Below, one piece after another: positions 1 to 7,737 of a stretch of 56,479 nucleotides of DNA. Source of the stretch: Caballeronia catudaia (lineage in GTDB: Bacteria; Pseudomonadota; Gammaproteobacteria; Burkholderiales; Burkholderiaceae); contig NZ_FCOF02000043.1 of NCBI RefSeq assembly GCF_001544755.2, forward strand, positions 1 to 56,479, given 5' to 3'. A program made the translations under genes and the position numbers. The notes under the pieces are model-generated. The model did not search any database. It had not been told where the DNA came from and saw only the letters and a program-made list of their open reading frames with translations. Numbering within the stretch: position 1 is the stretch's first letter; every line of letters starts with the position of its first letter.

Positions 1-110
1 CCGTCGGCTTGCATCACCGCGTCGAAGCGGGCTTGCTCGGGAGATACCGCGGATGGGGACGCCTCGGCTGCAGGCGTCGCGCGAGGGAGGTCGAGGGATT
101 GGGTGTACAT
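1..110 (-). CDS. 5' end of an unidentified protein (cut by window edge)
   Basis: An open frame reads leftward from an ATG at 108-110 and leaves the window after about 36 codons without a stop. The visible N-terminus starts MYTQSLDLPRATP, continues with an Ala/Pro/Ser-rich stretch and ends ARFDAVMQADG. I see no signal peptide or catalytic motif, and the family cannot be named. A short GGAG sits just before the start. Upstream lie a TATACT -10-like box (146-151) and a TetR-type operator (about 155-179), so the gene is probably repressed by a TetR-family protein. It could be a DNA-binding protein or an enzyme; this fragment does not decide. Confidence 0.5.
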   Translation of the reverse strand, partial: MYTQSLDLPRATPAAEASPSAVSPEQARFDAVMQAD

Positions 111-154
111 GGGCTCCGCTGTCTTTTTTGAGATGCGATGGAGCGAGTATAACC

Positions 155-179
155 ATTAACCGACCGTCCGGTTGATTAA
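155..179. promoter_or_regulatory. TetR-family-type operator overlapping a leftward promoter
   Basis: An imperfect inverted repeat, AACCGACCGTCCGGTT, occupies 158-173 and is flanked by TTAA/TTAAT arms. ACCGACCG-type palindromes are typical operators of TetR/AcrR repressors. It lies where the -35 region would fall for the leftward -10-like TATACT at 146-151. That position would let a bound repressor block the gene that starts at 110. The repressor itself is not visible in the window. Confidence 0.45.
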
Positions 180-248
180 TTTTACAGCGGGCGATTTCAG
201 GTCGAATAGCGTCGCGTAAACCCGAATGATGTCCCGCTGCATGCAACG

Positions 249-284
249 CAAAAAAGCCCAGCCGTATGCACGGACTGGGCAAAA
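249..284 (-). terminator. Rho-independent terminator after the leftward DUF4148 gene
   Basis: Read on the minus strand, arms at 270-280 and 256-265 pair as a 10-bp GC-rich stem with one bulged T and a short loop. A run of six T follows (complement of 250-255). It lies about 140 bases past the stop of the DUF4148 gene at 424-738. Apart from this hairpin and the operator, the 313 bases from 111 to 423 show nothing else. Confidence 0.7.
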
Positions 285-423
285 CCACCGGTAATCCGGC
301 GGCGGAGGTTCCTTCCATTCGGGTCGCATTCGCCGCGCCGGAAAGTGAATTTAGACTTTTGTATGCAATGAACCGACGCGCAGGCGTGGACGTCGGGCCG
401 TGCGCAATGATTGCTCGACCGCT

Positions 424-738
424 TTACTGTCCGAAGAACACGCCTTGCGGGTCGACGCGCTTGCTCACGCGACCGGATTGCGATGCCGCGCTCGTCGACG
501 AGCCGTACCCTTCCGCCTGCGCCTGAGCAAGACGCACGTCGGCCACGCGCGCTTCGGCTGCCTGCAGTTTCGCCGGATAAGAGGCGTCTTCCGCCGCCGG
601 CGCGTAACCGGCCTTTTCAACCTGTGCGAGCTCGGCGCGAACTTGGGCACGGCTCACCGGCGCGCTCGATTGAGCGAACGAAGCCAGCGGTGCGGACGAG
701 ACTGCGATTGCAACGACTGCGTTGACCCACGATTTCAT
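424..738 (-). CDS. DUF4148 family small secreted protein
   Basis: This 104-residue protein has a signal peptide (about residues 1-22, hydrophobic core, ending ASFAQ) and a short mature domain with the DUF4148 pattern SRAQVRAEL near residue 28, then KAGYAP and DASYP. The C-terminus is polar and ends VFFGQ. DUF4148 proteins are abundant in Burkholderiales, probably periplasmic, and have no known biochemical role. A paralogue with the same architecture is divergently encoded at 1114-1437. The 375 bases between them carry repeated GATCATTC palindromes, so a shared regulator is plausible. The family call is secure; the function is unknown. Confidence 0.85.
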   Translation of the reverse strand: MKSWVNAVVAIAVSSAPLASFAQSSAPVSRAQVRAELAQVEKAGYAPAAEDASYPAKLQAAEARVADVRLAQAQAEGYGSSTSAASQSGRVSKRVDPQGVFFGQ

Positions 739-822
739 GAATGCTCTCCCTGTTTCGATGGATGGCGTACTTCAGGACGTCAGATATGCCGAGTGGACGA
801 CCGAAGTGTAGGGACGCAGCGG

Positions 823-836
823 CGAATGATCATTCG
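823..836. promoter_or_regulatory. 14-bp perfect palindrome between the divergent DUF4148 genes
   Basis: CGAATGATCATTCG is a perfect palindrome. Its half-site GATCATTC recurs as a second inverted repeat at 997-1027 in the same intergenic region. It lies 85 bases before the leftward gene's start at 738, a sensible operator position. The binding protein is unknown. Confidence 0.45.
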
Positions 837-996
837 TCGGAACGAGGAAGCATCTTTGCGAAATCGGTAAAGACCCGCCGCCGCATCGTTGCGACGCAAC
901 AGGGTAGAGCCAGTTCATGCCGGCATGTAGACCATCGCGCCGCTCGTCATTCGTGCATCGCAACAATCAGTTCGCGCGATTATTCCCATCTCGACA

Positions 997-1027
997 AAGA
1001 TCATTCAACGGAAACGAGAATGATCTT
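997..1027. promoter_or_regulatory. 10-bp inverted repeat sharing the GATCATTC half-site
   Basis: Arms AAGATCATTC (997-1006) and GAATGATCTT (1018-1027) are perfect complements separated by 11 bases, so their centres lie 21 bp apart, or two helical turns. It sits about 90 bases before the rightward DUF4148 start at 1114. Together with 823-836 it gives each divergent gene one copy of the element. Confidence 0.45.
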
Positions 1028-1113
1028 CAGGGAAGTCGTCTTTACACTCCGTTCACAAGCTGCTTAACACGAAACCGGCAGCACGATCAGATCCCGAATC
1101 GGAGGTAGTCATC

Positions 1114-1437
1114 ATGAAGACGTTCATTTCCGCAGTCGCCGTCGCCGCTGCTTTCGCCGTGCCCGCCCTGTCGTTTGCGCAGCAATCCGACGCCTCGCTC
1201 TCGCGCGCTCAGGTGCGTGCGGAGCTGGTTCAACTGGAGAAGGCTGGCTATAACCCGAATATCAGTGACCCGTCCTATCCGTCGAATATCCAGGCAGCGC
1301 AAGCGCGCGTGAGCGCCCAGACGGTCGCGCAAGCGCCGGTGCAGTCGAGCGACTATGGTTCGGTCGCCAACGGCTCGCAGTCGGGCCGCACGATCGGCGC
1401 CCAGCCGCGCGCGCTGAACACGTACTTCGGCCAGTAA
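1114..1437 (+). CDS. DUF4148 family small secreted protein (second copy)
   Basis: This 107-residue protein has a signal peptide (about residues 1-22, ending LSFAQ) and a DUF4148 domain with SRAQVRAEL at about 30, KAGYNP and DPSYPS. The middle is Gln/Ala-rich and the C-terminus ends TYFGQ. A GGAGG sequence lies 9 bases before the ATG. It is paralogous to the gene at 424-738 and transcribed away from it. A strong terminator follows 42 bases after the stop, so it is a one-gene transcript. The location is probably periplasmic; the function is unknown. Confidence 0.88.
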   Translation: MKTFISAVAVAAAFAVPALSFAQQSDASLSRAQVRAELVQLEKAGYNPNISDPSYPSNIQAAQARVSAQTVAQAPVQSSDYGSVANGSQSGRTIGAQPRALNTYFGQ

Positions 1438-1478
1438 GCATCGACGTGCCTCGGCCGATTCTTGGATCGGCCAGCAAA

Positions 1479-1519
1479 CGAAAGGGCGACATCTTTGCGA
1501 TGTCGCCCTTTCGCTTTTT
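1479..1519 (+). terminator. Strong Rho-independent terminator
   Basis: Perfect 15-bp stem: arms 1479-1493 and 1499-1513, loop TTTGC, followed by CTTTTT. It ends the DUF4148 transcript. The leftward lipoprotein gene stops at 1599, so the hairpin may also help end that message, although the T-run on that side is weak. Confidence 0.92.
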
Positions 1520-1598
1520 GCATGCGAAATGCCTGATGCCAATTTGCCCGATGGCATTTTGCATACCACATGAAAAACAGCGCGCGTCCTGCCGACCC

Positions 1599-2717
1599 CT
1601 AGTTGGCCGGAATCGTGACAACGGGCGACTTGGCCGTGTCGGTGACTTCGGCGAGCGCCATCAGGTTTTGCACGACCGTGAACGCGTACTTCGAATCGAA
1701 GTCGCCGCGGTCGATCCAGTAGTTCGACTTGTCGTATAGCACGCTCACGTACGCATCCCGCGGCGCTTTCTCGCCCGTCTTCACGATGATCGTCGGCCGC
1801 GTTTCGCCGCCGATGAGACCGATCGTCGGCTTGGTCGCGCCGTTGCCTATCTGGTCGTCGGGCACCGAGATCTGCGCGCCGAGGTCGGTCAGGATGCCGA
1901 GCACCGAGCGCGTGACCATTGGAATGCGACTCTGATCCGCCGATTGTCCATAGACGAATTCATAGGTCTTCATTTTCGGCGAGAGATGCAGGAGCCTTCT
2001 CACGAGCGCAAGGTCGTCGGCGACTTGCTTCGAGGCTCCGCTGCGCGTCGCGCCGAGCGTAATAAATACGCCGCCCTTGTCAGCGCTATTGCCGCCCTTG
2101 ACGCTCGTTTCGGTCTTGCCGGGTTTTTCGTCACCGGTATTACGCGATTCGATATTCAGCTCGCCCGCCAGTTGCAGCCGGCGCAACGCCCGCAGTAGCG
2201 GGAAGAAATCGGACGACCCCGCTGCGTTCGGCCCGCCCAGCGCCGTGCCGTTCTGCAGGCCGCTGATCGACTGCACGGTGATGCGTAACAACAAGTCGAT
2301 CGGAATGCCGCTTTCGGCGAGCGGCATCACGAGCGTCGGCGATAGCGGCCGGATATAGGCGCTCGCGTAGGCATCGCCGGTCGTCGGTGAAAAAGTGAAG
2401 GTCGGATGATTCGAATAGGAGACGCTGCCGGTCGCCTGCGCGTAGTTCGGCTGCGCGCCGGAGCCGGCATTGAGAATGACGCCGCCGGAGGTATCGAACG
2501 AATAGGCGGCGATGATGCTGCTCACCGTGAGGAACGATGGCGCGTCCGCGAAGCGCAATCCGACGATCGCGGCAAGAATTTCACGCTTCTTCGCGTCGCC
2601 GAGCGCGCGGGCGTAATCGACCTGGTCGGCCTTCAGACGGCCCGGTCCGATGCCCGCGCAGCCCGCTGTGAGGAAGGAAACGGAGAGAATGGCGATCGAT
2701 AGTGCTTTCCTTGTCAT
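1599..2717 (-). CDS. Uncharacterised lipoprotein
   Basis: From the ATG at 2715-2717 the product is 372 residues. It begins MTRKA, then a hydrophobic core, then the lipobox LTAGC, so Cys20 would be lipidated and the protein anchored in the cell envelope. A start three codons earlier (2726) is equally possible, and neither has a clear ribosome site. The frame stays open to 2861, but a start there would bury the lipobox. The mature part is Gly/Ser/Ala-rich with a stretch of alternating polar and hydrophobic residues (about 70-110). I recognise no catalytic motif. It is a single gene; the nearest neighbours give no functional clue. Confidence 0.75.
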   Translation of the reverse strand: MTRKALSIAILSVSFLTAGCAGIGPGRLKADQVDYARALGDAKKREILAAIVGLRFADAPSFLTVSSIIAAYSFDTSGGVILNAGSGAQPNYAQATGSVSYSNHPTFTFSPTTGDAYASAYIRPLSPTLVMPLAESGIPIDLLLRITVQSISGLQNGTALGGPNAAGSSDFFPLLRALRRLQLAGELNIESRNTGDEKPGKTETSVKGGNSADKGGVFITLGATRSGASKQVADDLALVRRLLHLSPKMKTYEFVYGQSADQSRIPMVTRSVLGILTDLGAQISVPDDQIGNGATKPTIGLIGGETRPTIIVKTGEKAPRDAYVSVLYDKSNYWIDRGDFDSKYAFTVVQNLMALAEVTDTAKSPVVTIPAN

Positions 2718-2926
2718 GGCGCTCATCGAAGGTGAGAGGAGGATCGTCGGCGCTTGGCCGCGGAACACCCGGGCGGCAGTCGCAAATTTCGTACCTTTGA
2801 GCGCGAATGAATCGTCGATGTGCAATTCCGCGCGATGCGCGAACGACCTCATCCGGCGCATTGCACGCCGGATCCCTTCGAGCGCCGCGGCCCGGCACTA
2901 CGCGCCGAACTGCGCGCAAGAAACCA

Positions 2927-3133
2927 TCACGAAGCGCCGTGCTCCGCTTTCGACCGCGCGTGCTGCTGCGGTGCCTGCCCGTGCGCGATGTGACGGCTCG
3001 CTTCCTCGTGCTGTGCGACGAGCGCATCGAGCCGGTCCTGCGCGAAGCGTGGGCCGTCGTCGCGTGCCAGCACCGGTGCGGCGAATGTCGCCGCCGTGAG
3101 AACGATGATTACGGCGAAAGGCGTTCTTCTCAT
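2927..3133 (-). CDS. Small secreted or periplasmic protein
   Basis: This 68-residue protein begins MRRTPFAVIIVL and has a clear signal peptide that probably cleaves after about residue 23 (VLAR/DD). The remaining ~45 residues are highly charged and rich in His, Gln and Ala. A GGGGTGA sequence lies just before the ATG, which supports this start over longer overlapping frames. It is divergent from the DUF2235 gene at 3414. I do not recognise the family. Codon positions and the signal peptide argue that it is real. Confidence 0.6.
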   Translation of the reverse strand: MRRTPFAVIIVLTAATFAAPVLARDDGPRFAQDRLDALVAQHEEASRHIAHGQAPQQHARSKAEHGAS

Positions 3134-3413
3134 GATTCACCCCGCGTTTTTACGTGCGCGGCCGAGTGCGGTGATGGGCAGCGCGGCCGCCCGGCTAGCA
3201 TCGCACATCGACGTGAAAGCTGCCCGGCGCGCGCCGCATTTCGCCCTTCGCATCCCTCGCCTTTCCGCCAAAATCCAGCGCGTCCCTGCATGCGCCACGC
3301 TTTGCACCGTTCGCGTGCTTGCGAACCGCGCCCGGATTACCTATTCCTTATTTCGGGGCGTCTTTTGTCGTACCGGCGCCGACGAGCCTGGAAGACCACG
3401 GAGACCCGCGCTC

Positions 3414-4460
3414 ATGAACCTCGCTATCTTCTTCGACGGCACGTGGAACGAACCCAACGACCGCACCAACGCCTATCTGCTCTACAAGCTCGCGCCCGAG
3501 ACCGACCAGCAGGAAACCTTCTACGTGGCCGGCGTCGGCACGCAAGACAAAGGGCTGTTTTCGCTCGCCAACAAATTTCTGGGCGGCGCGTTCGGCGACG
3601 GCCTGAGCGAGAACATCAAGAGCGGCTATGCATGGCTTTGTCAGCGCTACAAACCCGGCGCGAAGATCTACATCTTCGGGTTCAGCCGCGGTGCGTATTC
3701 CGCGCGCAGCCTCGCCGGTCTGATCCGCAAATGCGGACTTGCGAAGGACTGGAGCGCGCCGTCGATTGATCAGGCTTATGGCATCTATCGCGACAAGGAC
3801 GTCGGGCCTTCTGATCAATCGGTCATCGACTTTCGTAAGCAGTTCACGCGCGAGGTGGATGTCGAGTTCATCGGTGTATGGGACACGGTCGGCGATCTCG
3901 GCATTCCACTCGATGGCCTGCCCGTGCCGGGCTTTTCGAGCTACTACAAATTCCACGACACGACGCTCTCCAACAGCACGAAGGCGGCTTATCACGCGGT
4001 CGCGGCGAACGAATTTCGATCGCTGTACAAGCCGACATTGTGGACGCCGGGCGCCGACGTGCGCGGCGCCGACCTGCCGCTCGAACAGCGCTGGTTCGCG
4101 GGCGCGCATGCGAACGTGGGCGGTGGTTACGTGACGCCGCCGCGCACGCCCGAAGACCTGTTGCCCCTCATTCCGGCCGAGTGGCTTCGTCAGAAGGCGG
4201 CGGACACGGGCCTTTCGATCGACGGGCCGATCAAGATTCCGCCGCAAGCGTTCCAGTCGCAGCCGATCGACTCGTACGCGGAGTTCACCGCGCATCATCC
4301 TTTCCTGCAGGCCGTGTGCAAGAAACAGCCGCGCGTGGCAGGCACAGCGATCAATGAAACGATCGACGCAAGCCTGCTCGCGCGTCTCGAAGCGCCCGGC
4401 TTTCTCGACATGTATCCGGAACTCGTCGCGCAGTTGAAGGCACTGCCAGTCGGTAAGTAA
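3414..4460 (+). CDS. DUF2235 alpha/beta-hydrolase (Tle1-like)
   Basis: The 348-residue product starts directly with MNLAIFFDGTWNEP, the family's N-terminal strand with its FFDGTWN signature. The nucleophile elbow GFSRGAYSAR (GxSxG) lies near residue 86, followed by GVWDTVGDLG near 155 and WFAGAHANVGGGY near 230. These are the conserved blocks of DUF2235, the family that includes the type VI secretion phospholipase effector Tle1. There is no signal peptide and no VgrG, PAAR or immunity gene beside it, so an effector role is not shown. A GGAGA precedes the ATG. The frame is open upstream to 3096, but conservation starts here. The next gene on the same strand (4697) is an uncharacterised membrane protein. 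A lipase or esterase activity is inferred from the family only. Confidence 0.8.
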   Translation: MNLAIFFDGTWNEPNDRTNAYLLYKLAPETDQQETFYVAGVGTQDKGLFSLANKFLGGAFGDGLSENIKSGYAWLCQRYKPGAKIYIFGFSRGAYSARSLAGLIRKCGLAKDWSAPSIDQAYGIYRDKDVGPSDQSVIDFRKQFTREVDVEFIGVWDTVGDLGIPLDGLPVPGFSSYYKFHDTTLSNSTKAAYHAVAANEFRSLYKPTLWTPGADVRGADLPLEQRWFAGAHANVGGGYVTPPRTPEDLLPLIPAEWLRQKAADTGLSIDGPIKIPPQAFQSQPIDSYAEFTAHHPFLQAVCKKQPRVAGTAINETIDASLLARLEAPGFLDMYPELVAQLKALPVGK

Positions 4461-4466
4461 ATCAGT

Positions 4467-4540
4467 TATCCGAACCATTTGCTGAATTGTGTGCGCATGC
4501 GCGCACACGGCTTGCCATAACGACGCCTATTATTCGGATA
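4467..4540. repeat. Nested inverted repeats after the DUF2235 gene
   Basis: An 8-bp inverted repeat, TATCCGAA (4467-4474) and TTCGGATA (4533-4540), encloses an 8-bp stem with a 4-base loop (GTGTGCGC...GCGCACAC, 4489-4508). No T-run follows, so this is not a classical terminator. It may be an mRNA structure or an operator upstream of the membrane-protein gene at 4697. Confidence 0.35.
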
Positions 4541-4696
4541 CAAACGTTTGCTATGCGAACGATTTCGCATCGTCAGACGCGATGCTTCGATGACTCGCGC
4601 GAGCCGTTGCACACGACAGCGTCTGCACGACGCGCGCCGTCGACAAGGACGTCCGTCCGCAGCCTGCGCTCCGCCCGGACTTGATGGGAGACCGGC

Positions 4697-6337
4697 ATGA
4701 GCGTACCCACGACCCCGGAATTTGCGGGGCATCTGAACGACGACGTCGACGACGACACGAACCGCGGTGACACGAACGACGACTTCAGCGACGGCCAGCC
4801 CGGCCCCCGCGCGGAGGCGGACATCGCCAAATGCGAGGCGCTCATCTCGCATGCGGCCGAGACCGGCACCCTCCTCGATAAAGCCGATGTCGACGCAGTG
4901 CGAGGCGCGCGATCCGCCTTCGATCAGGGCATCTGGAGCCGCGCGACAGGCAGCGCGTTCTACGGCGCGATGAGCCGCATCGCGGCATCGGTGACTTACC
5001 CTGGGCGGCGCATCGTCGACGATCTCGATCACTGCCGCGACATGGTTTCCTATGGCGCGCAGAACGGCAAACGACTCGATGAGCACGATATCGAAGCGAT
5101 GTCGAAAGCACGCGCCGCACAGCAGGATCACACGTGGAATCCGGAGATCGAGAGCGCGTTCTACGCGGCGATGAGCCGCATTGCGCATGCGGTGACGCCG
5201 GTCGTCGCCGAAACGGCGGGCGACGAAGCGCGGCAAGGCGCAAGGCGCGCGATCCGCATCTACACGCATTCGGCGATCGCGCTGACGCTGCTCGTCGTGT
5301 CGCTTTCGTGCCTGCTCTTCGTCGCGAATCAGGTGTCGACCGATATCGCTGCGGTCGTCAAGGCCAACGATGCGGCCGCGCTCACGCTGCACAACCAGTT
5401 GCAGGCGCACGCGGTCGCGATCGCCGATGCGGACAGAAAGAAAGACGCGGCCGCCGTCATCGCGCTGCAGAACTCGCAGCCCGCATTGCAGATCAAGGAA
5501 GCGTTGCAGAACTTCGCGACCAACAACCGGCAGCTTTTCGCGGACGTGTCGCGCATCAGCGCATTCACGACGAGTCTCGGCCTCGGCACGATTCGCAGTC
5601 CGTATAAAGCGCCCTGCGATGCCGAAGAGAACGTGCTCAATTTTCAGGGCGCGTATCGCACGTCGCATTCGCCGAAGTACTACAGCGGCAAGGTGGCGAG
5701 CGGCGACTGGCAATGCAGTCCGGATGTGGCGCGCAAGGTGCTGGAAATCACGCTGCCGCTGCTCGCGAAGCCCAATGCGGAACCTGGCGACTCCAACCCG
5801 CCGACGGATATCGACGCGGTCGCGCAAGGCTTTCAGAAGATCGCCGTGTATCAGGACATCCGCGCGATGGCGCTCTATGCCAACGACATCATCCTGTCGA
5901 TCGTCGGCGCGGTCACGGGCTTTCTGCTACCGGTGCTCTACGCATGGCTCGGCGCGTGCGCGGCGATCCTGCGTCAGCTCTCCGCCGATTCATCGGCGAG
6001 CACGTTTCATCCCGAACATTCGAAAGTGGCGAATCGCGCGCACGTGACGAGTGCGATCATCGTCGGCATTTCGATCGGGCTCTTCAGCAAGCTGCTCGAG
6101 GGCGGCAAGGAGGTATCGCCGCTCGCGATCGCGTTTATCGCAGGCTATGCGTCGGACAAGTTCTTCTTTTTCGTCGACCGGCTCGTCGGTGCGATGTTCC
6201 CACCGCGCGCCGACCCGCCCGCGCGCATCACGCGCAACGATGGCGGCGCATGGCGCGGGTCCGGCAGCGCCGCTGCGCCCGCCGCGAAGACCGCGCTGCC
6301 GGGCAGTGTCCCGATGGGACCGCCACCGGGCGCCTGA
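4697..6337 (+). CDS. Uncharacterised membrane protein with a duplicated N-terminal domain
   Basis: The 546-residue product has an acidic, Asp-rich leader (1-40). Two repeats follow at about 42-100 and 109-167, offset by 67 residues, sharing a C-x(4)-(I/V)S start, an LD..D core and an SAFYxAMSRIA end. A membrane segment comes next (about 191-211), then a largely helical region (212-390) with Cys307 and Cys340, and three more hydrophobic segments (about 397-420, 449-466, 474-495). The tail is Pro/Ala-rich. If the repeats are cytoplasmic, the region with the two Cys would be periplasmic and could form a disulfide. I do not recognise the family. It lies 236 bases after the DUF2235 gene on the same strand, so the two may be functionally linked. 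Confidence 0.75.
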   Translation: MSVPTTPEFAGHLNDDVDDDTNRGDTNDDFSDGQPGPRAEADIAKCEALISHAAETGTLLDKADVDAVRGARSAFDQGIWSRATGSAFYGAMSRIAASVTYPGRRIVDDLDHCRDMVSYGAQNGKRLDEHDIEAMSKARAAQQDHTWNPEIESAFYAAMSRIAHAVTPVVAETAGDEARQGARRAIRIYTHSAIALTLLVVSLSCLLFVANQVSTDIAAVVKANDAAALTLHNQLQAHAVAIADADRKKDAAAVIALQNSQPALQIKEALQNFATNNRQLFADVSRISAFTTSLGLGTIRSPYKAPCDAEENVLNFQGAYRTSHSPKYYSGKVASGDWQCSPDVARKVLEITLPLLAKPNAEPGDSNPPTDIDAVAQGFQKIAVYQDIRAMALYANDIILSIVGAVTGFLLPVLYAWLGACAAILRQLSADSSASTFHPEHSKVANRAHVTSAIIVGISIGLFSKLLEGGKEVSPLAIAFIAGYASDKFFFFVDRLVGAMFPPRADPPARITRNDGGAWRGSGSAAAPAAKTALPGSVPMGPPPGA

Positions 6338-6341
6338 GCGC

Positions 6342-6713
6342 TCAGAAGCGGTGCGGCGGCGTGCGCTCGGTCATGTCGCGCGGCAGGGTTTCATCGAGCT
6401 CGAACTCGACGCTCGGATAGTCCTGCAGCCGGCCGCTTACTTCGGCTTCGCGCTCGGCCGTGAAAAGGCCGTCGAGATAGTCGAACGACAGCTTGCCGAC
6501 GAGCGCCTTCAGCGCGAGCTCCGGGCTGCGCTTCGGGTCGGTCGCGATATCGCCCGAATCCATGCACGCGCAGAATTGGCCGTTCTTTGATTCCATCCCG
6601 CCGATGTCGATCACCTTGCCGTCGACATTCTGTGCCAGCACGCGCTGCTCGACCGCGAACAGCCTGAACGGTCGTTCGAGGCGCGCGGGCTCATTGCTTC
6701 CCTGGTTGGCCAT
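6342..6713 (-). CDS. Hypothetical protein
   Basis: This 123-residue soluble protein begins MANQGSNEPARLERPFRLF and has no signal peptide or membrane segment. The sequence is mixed alpha/beta in character with an acidic C-terminal third (EFELDETLPRDM). Two Cys occur close together (CAC, near residue 49). A GGAGAA lies 8 bases before this ATG, which is why I choose it; the frame stays open to 7694 but there it runs through the SDR gene in antisense. It converges with the membrane-protein gene, whose stop is 4 bases away, and is divergent from the SDR at 6864. No family recognised. Confidence 0.65.
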   Translation of the reverse strand: MANQGSNEPARLERPFRLFAVEQRVLAQNVDGKVIDIGGMESKNGQFCACMDSGDIATDPKRSPELALKALVGKLSFDYLDGLFTAEREAEVSGRLQDYPSVEFELDETLPRDMTERTPPHRF

Positions 6714-6863
6714 GGTGCGGTTCTCCGTCGATGCGTCGATGAAGCGAGTCAGCAAGGGCCGCGCCCGCCGCCTGTGCAATGCACCATCGACATGCCTTTC
6801 CTGCGCACGCCGCGCCGTCCTACAGTGACCATCATCGGCCACGCAACGACAGGAGCAGTCATC

Positions 6864-7634
6864 GTGAACGGAACCTTGAGCGGCAAAGTCGCGGTCATCA
6901 CCGGCGCGAGCCGCGGACTCGGACGCAACGCCGCACTGAAGCTCGCGCAGCAAGGCGCCGGCGTGATCGGCACGTATAACCGCAATGCACAGGCCGCGCA
7001 ATCGCTCGTCGATGACATCGAGAAAGCCGGCGGCAAGGCGGCAATGCTCGAGCTCGACGTCGCGCGGTGCGACACCTTCGCGGCTTTCGGCGACGCGCTC
7101 TGCAAGACACTCGAAACGACGTTCGAGCGCGAGAATTTCGATTTCCTGGTGAACAACGCGGGCATCGGCATTCACGCGCTCTTCGCAGAAACCACGCCCG
7201 AGCAGTTCGACGAACTGGTCAACGTGCAGTTGAAAGGACCGTTCTTTTTGACGCAGACACTGCTGCCCTACCTTCACGAGGAAGGCGCGATTCTGAATGT
7301 GTCGAGCGGACTCACGCGCTTCGCGCTGCCGGGCTTTGCGGCGTATGCGGCGATGAAGGGCGGCATCGAGGTGCTGACGCGTTATCTCGCGAAGGAACTC
7401 GGGCCGCACGGCATCACGGTGAATACCATCGCGCCGGGTGCGATCGAGACGGACTTCGGCGGCGGTGTCGTGCGCGACGATCACGACACAAATCAGTTCA
7501 TTGCCGATAACACGGCGCTCGGACGCGTGGGTGTGCCGGACGATATCGGCGGTGCCATCGCGGCGATGCTGTCCGACGGCAACCGTTGGATGACGGCGCA
7601 GCGCGTCGAGGTGTCGGGCGGAATGTTCATCTGA
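6864..7634 (+). CDS. Short-chain dehydrogenase/reductase (SDR)
   Basis: I take the GTG at 6864 as start because AGGAG lies 8 bases before it and the family's first strand begins right after it (VNGTLSGKVAVITG). This gives 256 residues, the usual size of a classical SDR. The cofactor motif TGASRGLG is near residue 13, NNAG near 95, and the catalytic Ser and Tyr-x3-Lys (YAAMK) near 145-165. The C-terminus has the PG...TDF pattern. It is a cytosolic NAD(P)-dependent oxidoreductase with unknown substrate. It is a single gene closed by a bidirectional terminator shared with the porin. Confidence 0.88.
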   Translation: MNGTLSGKVAVITGASRGLGRNAALKLAQQGAGVIGTYNRNAQAAQSLVDDIEKAGGKAAMLELDVARCDTFAAFGDALCKTLETTFERENFDFLVNNAGIGIHALFAETTPEQFDELVNVQLKGPFFLTQTLLPYLHEEGAILNVSSGLTRFALPGFAAYAAMKGGIEVLTRYLAKELGPHGITVNTIAPGAIETDFGGGVVRDDHDTNQFIADNTALGRVGVPDDIGGAIAAMLSDGNRWMTAQRVEVSGGMFI

Positions 7635-7660
7635 CGCACCCGTTCGCGCCGGAAAGACAA

Positions 7661-7690
7661 AAAAACCGGACGCCGAGGCGTCCGGTTTTT
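7661..7690. terminator. Bidirectional terminator between the SDR and porin genes
   Basis: Arms 7661-7674 and 7677-7690 are fully complementary. The stem is GC-rich near the tight loop and AT-rich at the base, with runs of T on both strands. It lies between the SDR stop (7634) and the porin stop (7738), which face each other. Confidence 0.88.
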
Positions 7691-7737
7691 GCATGCAGCA
7701 TGCGTAACGCTTAATGCATTACGCCGCGAAGCGTCGC

